Assembly (NCBI RefSeq): GCF_014805625.2
Contig: NW_023998415.1
Span: 23,736,152-23,800,151, forward strand
Origin: Glossina fuscipes
Lineage: Eukaryota; Arthropoda; Insecta; Diptera; Glossinidae
Direction of reading: 5' to 3'
Length of the DNA stretch: 64,000 bases
Numbering within the stretch: position 1 is the stretch's first letter; every line of letters starts with the position of its first letter. The notes under the pieces were generated by a model, which made no database searches, was not told where the DNA came from, and saw only the letters and a list, made by a program, of their open reading frames with translations. Positions 40,027-52,000 of the stretch are shown one piece after another. The position numbers and the translations under genes were made by a program.

Positions 40027-43000
40027 GCATGCATAGATAGATAGCAGGTGTCCCTATCCTATTTTATCATTTCATTTTTCTCACTCGTATCTCAGTCAAG
40101 GCAGAACAGGAACTTCTTCCCTTAAACAATGTTAGCTCCGCATACCACACCACACCACACCACATCACTCTTACCAGCTTATTATCACATTTATTAACGC
40201 TAAGTTGTCAGCACTCTTGTATGGCCCTTAGAGAACGCGAGGGGGGGTTGCTGCTAAAATAAGAACACAAAGTCATATAGACATCGACAGACATTCGCAT
40301 ATAGATTGAGAATTCAAATTATTTGCATTATCTGTTTTTGTATGATTTTGCCATTGTTTACATTTTCTATTATGAGCATTAGCCCGAAAGATTTGTTGCT
40401 TGTTATTTTTTATTCTGGTTATGTGGTGCGGTGTGGTGGATACGTTTAAAGGTTTGGGGGAGTGCTTAGTGGAAGTTATTCGAACACTCTTGCAATAAAA
40501 ACCGACAAACTTGTAATTGTATGTTTTTGTAAAGGATGAAAATGTCATTTGTTTATGATGATGCTTAGGCCGGTCGTTGGTCGTTGGTCGTTGGTGGCGG
40601 TGTCAGCGGTGTCAGCGGTGTTAGCGGTGGTGATTTGCATATTATTCAATAGATTTTAAACACTTGACTCCAACACATGCATCTTCGTCGTATCGTCTTT
40701 ACATAAATTTTTATTTATTTTTTCACTCATCTCCTCAAATATAATAAAAATACTTTTTACAAATACAAAATTAAGCAATTTAAGCTTTAAAGTTCTCATG
40801 GACAGCTGGGCTTTTAGTTCGATTAATAAAACTCGCTTTATTACTGCACTGACGACGTCATGGTCCGTCTTCTTGAAAGTGTTCAATACTTACTTGTTTT
40901 GAAAACACATTGCATATGCTTGCAACATTTTCGGAGACTACGAATTTTTGCAATAATTTAATAACTTTTTCCTTGCACGCTACCACGACTACGTAATATA
41001 TACCACTACTACTATCAACTCGTTTGTAATTCGTTGTGATAGATAGATCGATACATAAATGTAAGGACTTCAAGTCAACAAAGTCGTAGGCATTTACTTG
41101 TTCGTCTGCTTCGGCTCGCCGTTAAGAGGTGGACTACAATTTACCCTAAGTATATAGATGAGGTAGAGCAGCAAACAAGATAAGCAGCCGTAAAATAAAC
41201 ATTTCATTCAGCGTAGGTGAAATACGGGACGAAAAACAAATAGAAACGCCACAGTCGGATAAGATCGTCCATTAAATACTCAATACTCTACGTTGCTTAG
41301 TTTAATATTATTTTTGTGCTAACATACATATATGTATTATATTTTATTTTCACGTAAATCTACATTTTTTATGATAACCTTTGGACCTCAGTGGGCTCCA
41401 ATAAATTGACAAAGGTATTCGAAATTCAGTGCAACTACTTTTTATGCCATATCTTCTCTCATGGAATAATTTCCATCGGACAATATTGCAAATGAAATCT
41501 TTTTCCTACACAAATGCTTAGTTTTCACGGGCGAAGGTAAAAAAAAAAATGGTTTTACGTGGCTCAATTTTGGTAGAGATTAAACTATACTCTTATGGTT
41601 AATAAAATATTAAATTTTGACAAGTAAGAAGTTCACAATCGGGCAGGGACGACTATAACATACTCTACATCACTTTCTCTTTCAATCCTTATCATGATAA
41701 TTATGCATTATTTTCCGGCATAAAGGAATGCTTTTCATGAAAGCCATCGCAAAAAAAAAAAAAAAAACTACAAATTAGAACTTTATTGCCATAGAAGGCC
41801 TTGATTTTCATGAGAGCCCCTATATGCGATGGGATCTAAAAATTATACCTAGTCGATCCAAGACCGCTACGATTAATTCATCACAAGATATTAGAAATTT
41901 AGGCATAAAAAATAGACCTGCTTGATCCAAATTCGGTAAGGTTCGTTTTTATAACAATTTATCATTGAGAGTCAACCTATCTAAGATGAAAGATTCAGCT
42001 TTCGTAGGAACGTTGATATCAGAGGGAGTTTGAAAAATTACTCCTGCAAAACCAAACTTGTCAAAATACTATTACTTAGGGGTTTTTGTCGAGAAATTTT
42101 ACACAATTATAATTTTTCAAGAACTTCTCAAAAGAAGGCGTTGTGTGTCAAGCGGTGGGAAAATTATATCAATCCGATCAGTTTTGAAAGCGTTCGTCAA
42201 AACACGACAGCGTACCAGATTCCATCACAATATCTCGAAAATTGCGACCTACAGTATGAACGAGCACAAGAACACAATGCGGACAGATGGACGGACGCAC
42301 AAACAGCTTAGATCGATTCAGAAAATCATGCATAATCAATAAGATATAAAGAGTCTATAAGTGTTCCTTTGGGGCCAAGCTTTTCATATAAATGAATGTT
42401 CGATATGTTGAATTTGTATGTTTGGTTGGTTTGTCTGGAAAGTTGGAATGCCCTGAAGGATGTTTGAACAAAAAGTGGTCTTATTGTGTGTGGTTGATTC
42501 TGGGTGTGATTGGTTTGTGTCAACCTTGTGGTGAACTGATTAAGTTTGTGTTGTAGATGTAGAGTGTGTATATGTATGTATAACGAAACTTTGCCATTTC
42601 AGTAATAAAGAATACTTTCGCTTGCTTGCTTCCGTTTCTTTACGTTATATATATAAGTGCATATTAATAGTTTTCTTTACGATTTTTCAATAGTTTGTGC
42701 AACGTATTATAATACCATTTCCCCTATGATGGCTTACTTGTCATGTAAATGTCTATGTATGGTGTCGCGGGCGAAAACAGAGCTACGTGGCCAAAATTCC
42801 GTAATTATTAGTTAACTTCTGTGCCAAATTGCTTTTGCGAGCCAATTTTGACTATGAAATATGGAAAATTAGACCATGTTTCAATATGAAGATTAAGTGC
42901 TTGTACGAACAGTTGAACGGAAGTAGGTTCGAAAATTTGTCAATTTAAGGTGTCGAAGTCGAAATATTATTCCTCGGCGAATCTTGTCGAGACATTTTGA

Positions 43001-46000
43001 AAATCGTGAATCTTTTCATATAATATATTTTTTCAAAATAAAGCAGTATATGGGAAGTGCTTGTCAAGAGGGATCAGAGCCAATCCATTTTCAATGGGAT
43101 TCGTACTTAAGCGAAAACACATGAGGACAACAAATTTCGTCAAAATATCTCAACAATTACGACTCCTAAGTCGAACAGAAGAAAACAAGACAGACGGGCG
43201 AACGGAAACGGACAGAGAATCATTTTCTGAATCGAGTGTTATAAGAAAGTCTGGCTGTCTCTTGAAACTTATTATATGCTACATCCTATGGTGTAGGGCG
43301 CAAAAAATGCCTTGGAAGGTACAATCGAATGAATATTCGAAACATAAGCAACTCAATGACAACTTAAGTTATAAATGAAATGAAACAGACATAAGACATA
43401 AGATAATCGTTTTCGCCATTAATCGATGCCACAATTATGTATAAATGTTTCAATAGAATTTTTCAACGAAAACAAGAGAGAGAGAGAGCCAATTGGCCGA
43501 GTAGGCTAAGAATGGAGAGCCGGTTGATCAGCAAAACGAGACAATCCTTACTGAGCTCAACATCTCCAACTACAAAAATTCCGTACATCGCTTTCATTGC
43601 AGCTTGCTTTCGTTTCCCGTTTACCCAGCGCGTACACATTGCGAAGTTGCGTGGCCCACCATTAACTATCTAACTAAGACGGCGAAGGGAAATGGGCGCA
43701 GAGTTTTGTAACTTTTTATTAAAGGGTGGATAAGCTTTTCAGGCTTTTTCCAAACAAGCAAACAACGAAACAGATCAAATATTTGGAAGAGTACCCTCTG
43801 AGGGAGACGACGAGTACCATAGGCTTTTTTTCCCATGTGAACGTAAACTTTACGCGACAAGATGTGATTTAGCCATCAGTATAACGACATGCAACGACAG
43901 GCATTCAGATCGCTTTCAATGGCGAACTGTAACAGTGGGGCGCAATTGCTCACCAGATTACTCACGAAGTGGGAACTTTGCCCATAGCGCTTCTTATATG
44001 CAAATATGCAATTGTGAAAATAATTTAATTCGTGTTTTAATTGTCCACTGATTGCCATCAGCATAAAGGTTTTGAAAATTTTTCAATGAAATTTTGCTAA
44101 ATAAGAGAAAGAGCAGTTTTCGTCTTTCATTTTAAATAAATTGCAGTTAAATAAACAGGCAAGTCCACAGATCGAGACCGAGATATTCGACAGCTACAAG
44201 GGAGAATTATAGAAAGCAAAAATCGAACAGACGAGTCAGACACGCAACAACTTAGACCGCAATTGAGCCGTGAATTGCTTACTAATACTACGATTGTACA
44301 AAAAAAAAAGAGAAGAAATATTTGCAATAAAGTCAAAGTTGCATGCTTTTGCATGGATAGATGAAAATCGGATACGACATTTTGCAATTTCGTCCGTTTC
44401 ATACGTATGAGCGGACGAAGGCAACGCACAATAGTTGCCTGCTGTCTGAAATTTCGCCAAGCAATTAAGCCTAGACGTAACATCGCTTTCAAATAGAAGG
44501 GATTGAGTAAATCAGTAAAGTGTTAAGCGTTCTCGTTCAGTTTAACTGGCAGCGAAGGCTGAGCTAAATCTCTCGTCTAATTTCACTGTTTACAGGCATA
44601 TAATTTCCAATAATCTTTAGTTAATAAGATCATGTGCAAAGTATTATTCATTATTATTATTATGAAAGCAATGGAAAATTTATGTAAATTTCTTCTCACA
44701 TATTAGATTTTGTTATTGTTGTTGTTGTTTTTTTAACTCTAATCAATATCATTCTCGTTTATCATCATCATTATCATCACTTACATAATTATTTACTGAC
44801 ATCGGCAATTTGTTTATGCATGATAGCAGCAACAAAAGCGAAAGCGAAAGCGAAAGCAACAAAAATAGAAATAATAATAATAATAATAAGAGCAACAACC
44901 ACATATAACTTTAAAATGAACAAATTTGTGGCAGAATGGGCGAATGAATGTGTTAAGCTTGAAATGGGATAACTGGATCGCGTATCAAACGTTACACGTT
45001 ATATGTAAGCAAACACACATATATGTGATGTGATATGTCTTCGCTGTAACAACTTTCCCCCAAACGATTTAAAGAACTTTCTAGCTAGTCGGCGAATGCG
45101 GGAAAAAAAGAAATCAAATTACACTCAATGACGTATACAAGCATGACTGGTAATCGTTTAGTGATACTTATTACATATAATATGTCGATGCTATCGATAT
45201 TACTCCGCTTTAAGAATATTTATTATAATTGTTGATGTGTGTCGGCGTAGGAATCATGAAGGGTGTATAAGCGTGTGTGCATATAGAGAGGGGGCTATCT
45301 TCATACGAAACTTGAAAACATTCGTTTACATATGACGATTTGGCTTTCGAAGTAACTTTTTCTTTCATTTTCGTTGCGTATTGAAAAATTTCGAAGAAAT
45401 TTGCAAAGGAACGCGAGAGAGAAAATCGGCAAAATTCATGAATAAATTAGTAATAAATTTTTTATAAATTTATAACATTTTTCTTCTCATCTTTTTTTTG
45501 CTTTTTTTGCTTCTTTTTCTTTTTCTATTTCTTCTTCTTTTGACTATGTAAGTAAGTATAAGTGATGGCCTAGTGGCCGCTTAGAAAGGAAAAGTGTTTG
45601 AAATGATGGCGATAAAAATGTACCTCTTTCTTTGCGCTATTGACATGGGTTAAATTCGTTTTTCATATTAACGCTTTTCATTATTATTCTTGACCATTGT
45701 TATCCCCCTGGCTAGCCCTGGATTAACTTGTCAATATGAAATAGAAATCCTTGAAAACTCTCTTACATACAGTTTTCTATACGCTTTATAAATCGATTCA
45801 AAAACACATTAAATTCATCTTAACGTTCGTAACATTCGCATTTCAGAGCAATACTCGATTCTCAGTCGGTCTGCGTCTCAATCCGCTCTAGAATTACTTA
45901 CCATCGCAATAACTAGAAAGGAAGCCTAAAACTTAACATTTACTTAACATGTTTTTCCTTAACCGATACAACTCAAAGAGTATAAATCGGCACAATTCTC

Positions 46001-49000
46001 ACTCACACACACACACACACACACACAAACACGTTCACTTTTGGTTAGTAAAAGCTATAATTTGAAATGAACGACGATTACAATCGACTGAACCAGAAGT
46101 ACTACCGCAGACCTAAGAAGAAAGACTACAGGGAAACAGGAGAATATGTCACGTCCACGTCCGCGTTACAACAAGTCTAAGGATTACACGAATTATCCGA
46201 TAACCGCATCATACACATCTACATCGACATTACGACAGTCGACTGGTAACCTTCCACCCAGGAGACAAGCGCCCTACAAAGCTAGTACTTCTGCCGCGAC
46301 TTTTTCCATAGGGGATCGAAAGTAATCAGAGTTTTCGACATATATTGCCAACCGACTACATTTTGACTCTTTCCCTTCCCTAAAGATGGGCTTGCTTTTC
46401 AGGGCTGGTTATTCGCCTCGCACCTCTGAATGGTCGAAGTTAGCTTACAAACACTCCCACAATATGCCAGATACTGTCATTTTTTCGCTCGATATATTGG
46501 AAACATTTATCAGGAACACAACATAAAGAAGATTAAAATTAATTTTTCATTCATTTAGTTTCTACACAACCATGCGGCGGCAAGGAAATAACATGGAACC
46601 CTTCTTGTCGATATTGAGACTAACATACTCGTAGCAGACAGGGAAACCTTTGTAACTTGAAAGCTATAGTAGAAGTGAATAGCTTCCCAGCGTGTGCCGC
46701 TTGTAACCTATATACGGCAGATGTAAATTAAAAAACTTACAAATATTTTCCAGAATCAACTGAGCGCTTCGATGTACAAATGCCTTTAAACCTTTCAAAG
46801 AGAGCACAATTCAAGTAAGAGTCGGTGCTTTCAATGTTAGATATGCGAGATACGCCAGATATGCTAGATATTGATGGGAAGAAAAGTTACTTTTAGATAT
46901 CTTTCGAGGATATATATAGAAACATGAAAATCGTTCCGATCGCGAGGAAAAAAACGAAACTGAACAGACACGTCTGCGAAATTTAAATAAAAAAAAAAAA
47001 AATCCCCAAAAACTATTATTCACTGGCTTGAGGTCATGAATATGAAAAGCTTAACCGCAACTGCGATTATTACTTGCGTGCGAAAATAAAAATTCGTTTT
47101 TATATATATTTTCTTCGATTTTCGATTTGCGATTTTTTTCTTAATTTATTTATTTATTTATTTTAATTTTTTTTTCTTTCTTTTTGTTTTAGTTACCTGA
47201 CGCCAAAGATCTGCACAACATGTCACTAGTCGGCAGTTATGGCTCACATTTGCTGCACAGTTTTCATCCTCATCTATTACAAACCTTAAATCATAACATG
47301 CTTGCGAATGGCAGCGCAGCCGCCGCTAGTTATTTTGCTAGTGAACGTGCAGGTTTAACGAAACCATCTGTCTTAACGAATTTTCAACTGCCTTCAGCGT
47401 TCTCACCGCCCAAATATATCGGCATATCATTAGATCAGGTAAGTAAATGGTCGCCGGGTGATGGCGAGAGGGGTGGGCCAAGGGGAAAGGGGGAAGGGAA
47501 AAAATGAATTATTTCTCTTGCACGCATAAATTTCTATAAATTTAAAAATTTTTTTTATAATATTTTTTTTGTAGAATCTTTTCAATGGTAACGATTCGTT
47601 TCGTACGGATTCAGCCAGTCCCACATGTACGTCGCATGAGTCTTTGGAAGGCTCAAATGATTATGATGGTGAAAAGGGTGAAAGTCCGCGCAGTAATGCT
47701 TCCGATCCCAGGGATTTAAGACGTAAGTTAACGTGTGATGATGAAGACGATAATAATAATAATAACAATAATAATAATAATAATAATAGTAATGATTATG
47801 ATGATGATGATGATGATGATGATGATAATGATGATGTCTGTGATGATAACGATAATTATATGTGTTATGTTTTCCTATTTTTTATTTTCATACATTAGAA
47901 GGGGTGGTTGATTGTGTGTCTAAAATAAAAAAAAATTTGCATGTTGCCAAATATTTACAGATATATGCATACTTTTTTCTTAAATTAAAAGGATTTTTTT
48001 TTTTTTTTTTTTTTTTTTTTGTAGACATTAACGTCCATCTGATAAAAATCTATTCCATTCGAAAAAAAAAAAAAAAATAAATAAACGAAACGTTTATTTA
48101 TTTTGTTACAAATTTAATTTTATTTCCCTTTAGACAATTTTAACGCTTGACTTGTTAGTTTGTCAGCCACTTGTCAGGATATTTTTCGTTTTCTTTTTTC
48201 TTTTTTTTTTTGTAGCATTTTCTATGAACTTTTCTTCATTTCTTATTTTTTTTATTTATTTTTTTTTTTTTTAAAGGAAAATATGCAGATAAGTCTGATT
48301 TTCAAGTAGATTTTTTTTCAAAGCACTTTTATTAAAAAATAAATAAAGAAGAGAAGCTATGTAATCGCCTCGTATCCTAGATAACCATTATCTATAGCTT
48401 AAGTTGTCATATCCGCAATACGGGAAATGTTTGATTTGTGAAAGTTGGGTAGTGTAAACAAATACTCCCCGCAGACTTCGGAAAATGCATATTAAAGGTG
48501 GAAAAATGCGTATGGCTTCTACTCCGTTTAGGCGCCGCGCCGTGCGGAAAATCACCTTTGATTTTTATATTAAATATTTCTTCTGCTTAACCACCAAGAG
48601 ACATATGAATTTAAAGTTTCCCATATCTCTAGCCATATGGCGAATGAAAACACTTGCTCTTTAGTGGCAGTAAATCCTTCTTACCATGTGTTAATTGAAC
48701 CAAGGTATCACTTCGATTAAGTCAATAATGCTTTGCAGGTTTGTGAAAAAGTTCAGGGTATGAAAAAGTTGATGATAGGTATGACGAAGAAGTTTTCACA
48801 GATCCATAAACAGCTCGCTCGCGTCTATCCTGAAAAGTTTTCCAACATTTACACGTAAGGTATGTAAATATGAAAACGGAATTTTTCTATAAAAAATACG
48901 CATTCACTATACGAAAATTATGAAAAAATATTTGATTCAAACTATTGCTCATCTATAGCTGTATCGCCCATCTTTAGCTGTGTTGCCCATCTTAAGCTGC

Positions 49001-52000
49001 TTATACTTCTCGCCTGTCTAACAATCTCTAAATGCCACGAAAACACAACTAATGCGGTTTTGACGCACACCAATCATCAAACCATCTTCGTATGTTTTCG
49101 TAAGAAGTAGGACACTGTTTAGCCAAATGCGTGTCCCATCGAAGGAAATAAGTAGAATTTGGATGGCGCCAAGTCTGGTGATTAAGCTGCATGAGCTAAC
49201 ACTTTCGAGTTGTATGCGTCCAAGGTATCATGGACCGTGTGGATAGATGGGCGGATGTCATGCAAAAAAATATCTTGTGTTGCTACTCCTGATCTTCCGG
49301 TCATTTTTTTTTTTTTGTGCAACAGCGTTCGATAACCAAAGTTTCGTCAAACTTTAACAACTAATACACAACAGAACGCGTTTTTTTGGTCCCATCAAAC
49401 CCAGAGCGTTGTCGCCTTGCAATAGTGATTCGTTACCCCTTGATCTACTTATGAAATTTCGCATATTGGATTTTTAAAAAGAAATCTTATTTCCACCCCC
49501 AGTAATGGTGCAAAGGCAACTAACTTCCTTTTATATGCTCTTTATTTAGCGTAAAGCGTATTTTTGCGCTACGATATGGGTACGTATTACGACTGGTCAT
49601 TGTGGCTACATGTAGGCACATATGTCCTTTACGCAACAACAACTACAGCCATCTATGGGCAAATTCCAGTTTTATATACCTGATAAGACTGTAAGCCTGT
49701 ACGATTGACTCCAGGCGTTCGTGTCAACAATTAATGCGAGTAAAGCCCGCACACATCAGACAAGCTAGACAGCGCATATCTTTATTGACAGTCGGTCAAT
49801 ATTAAGAAAGCTTAGCTGGGAAGTTTCGGCATATTACAAGACCGCATGAGCAGCATATTTTACCATACCCGTCCTTGTGAACCAATAATGAGTATCGTGT
49901 GTAAATGACGTCAGGCTCTTCCTTGTTGCAAATATTTGCTATTTATTTTTGGTTATAAGTATACCCTACAGCACTTGTGATACAAGGGTATATTAAATTT
50001 GTGCGGATGTATGCAACAGCCACATGAACTTAAGACAGATCCATATTTCTTTGCAGCTGAGCTTGTGTATCCATCCGTTCGCCATGTTTTCTGATGTCCA
50101 ACTTATAAGCCGTAATTCTTGAGATATTTTTATGAAATTTGATGCACTGACCTACTTTAGCCCAAGGACGAACGCTCTTGAAAATGTTTCGGATCGGACT
50201 AATTTCTCGACCCTTTCCCTTATAACGCCTTACCTTGAAAAGTCTGCGTATGAATAACTAAGAAGCGGCGTAGGGTATTTAAGGGCGGGCCCTGGCGGCC
50301 CACTGTAGCGTTTTTACTTGCGTTGGTAAGCATAAACTATTTAATTAGGAAAGGCGCTGCGTTAAAGCATGAGAAAAGACACAAGAAGACAACGTGAAAA
50401 TAGGCGATCACATTAATAAGAGAACATAAATATCATATTCTATGACTTCTCGAGATGAAAGCAAATGAAAAAAAAGCTCATTGATAACTTTTAGATGACA
50501 AAAACACAATCGAGCTTTTAACGAGAATGTCTGCAACTCTGTGTGCTTATCTATTTTTTCTACTTCTAGCTGCACAATTCCACAAGTCAGTGTTATTAAG
50601 CCACACTCTTAAGCTTAAACGGCTTAAATTGCACTATTATAGAGAAGATCAAAGTCAACAAATTTTTGCTTAGAATATTTTTAGCCTTAAATTATTAAGT
50701 ACAAAGTAAAATAAAATTATGACATTATATATGAAAAAATATCAACTAGAAAAGCTAGTAAACGGTATACAATGTATTATAGGCATTAAAGTGTTAAAGG
50801 CAAACATAAGTGTATGCAGAAAGTTGAAGGCGAACGCAAGTCTATGTAACTGTGTTATATAGGTATTTATAATGCCTGGTCTGCCTCACTGAAATTCGAA
50901 CCCATGATCGCCGTGTCTATCCATTGCATCGGGTGATCCACCGTAACTTCTTTGCACCATAGTGTGTAGCAAACGAAAAGATGAAAGAACGTCAAGAAAG
51001 TATTTAAAAAAAAATATTAACGAAACTCTTTAAATTTTAGTGAACATATTTTTGAATTCATTTAACAATGAGATGATATTCCCTTCTGCTCATTAATATT
51101 TTTTATACACATTTCTCAATTAAATGTATTTAAAATCATTTATGTATGGTTTTTAATGAAATATTTTCAACGTCTATACGTCCGTATTTAAATGCAGACG
51201 TCGTTGGAATTTTATTTTTATTTATGTTTTATTTATTTTTATTTTTATTATTTTTTTTTTATATATATATAATTGTCCATGACAACTTTGACATTACCGA
51301 AAAACTCACACTTTCGCTTAAACATAAATGGTGAAATAATAAAAAAAAAAAGATGTAAAAATAAAAAGCGCATAACCAGAGAACAACAATGACCGCAACA
51401 TTTCAAAAACGGTTTGTAACACTTGTCAAAAAACGTGACCTCCACAGATGAAATATATTTAAATAAAACCAAAAACCATTGAAAATGGGTTACAAAGAGT
51501 TCGAATCGAATCTTTAATACCCGTCGCTAATAAAGTCAAGCAAGAGAAAATGTTTAATAAAATATAAATCAAATTAAAAGATCGTCATTAGCAATAATTT
51601 AAATAAATAATGTGTGAATGAAAAAATGTTTGTAATCCATTGTATTTGCGCGTTATTTGCAAAACAAAATTACATAAATTTGTTGTGAAATTCAAGTTTC
51701 TTTATTATTCAATGTTAGGGCTATATTCAGTCTCTCAAAATCGATTAAAAATTCCACTTGATTATCATCGGTAGAGAAAATTCACTTCGGAGAATTTGTA
51801 CAGTGCATGAAGGGAACCGTCCAAATTCCACCTAAACATGCCTTAAATCCAAATTTAATTTTGCGAACAATATTTAACTTCCTACAATGAAGCAGATATA
51901 GTTTTTCTTTTTATTCTTCCAAAATGTTAGCAAAATTCCTATACCTTAAGTGTCTTAAAATCTCTTCGCTAAACTCATTTGTCGATTCAACAATATGTTC

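Larger units (their letters stand above)
20731..47192 (+). other. intron 1 of the tey-like gene (26.5 kb)
   Basis: It separates the 39-codon first exon from the rest. Contents I can name: mariner relics (about 26630-26730, 34400-34960), Helitron-like relics (24566-25122, 31977-32633, 32800-33084, 34081-34350, 36268-36900, 41620-42345, 42760-43309), many microsatellites, the exon-like segment at 29742-29857 and small ORFs at 46067-46325. The stretches 20731-24560, 25130-26600, 27700-31970, 37000-41600 and 43310-46060 hold only AT-rich unique sequence and simple repeats as far as I can see. Confidence 0.8.

Noticed and set aside
42030..42342. Two overlapping open frames of 93-94 codons
   Set aside because: They lie inside a non-coding Helitron-like element found repeatedly in the window.
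50845..50950. Functional tRNA gene
   Set aside because: Box A and B motifs are present but T-stem and acceptor pairing fail, so a SINE or tRNA relic is more likely.
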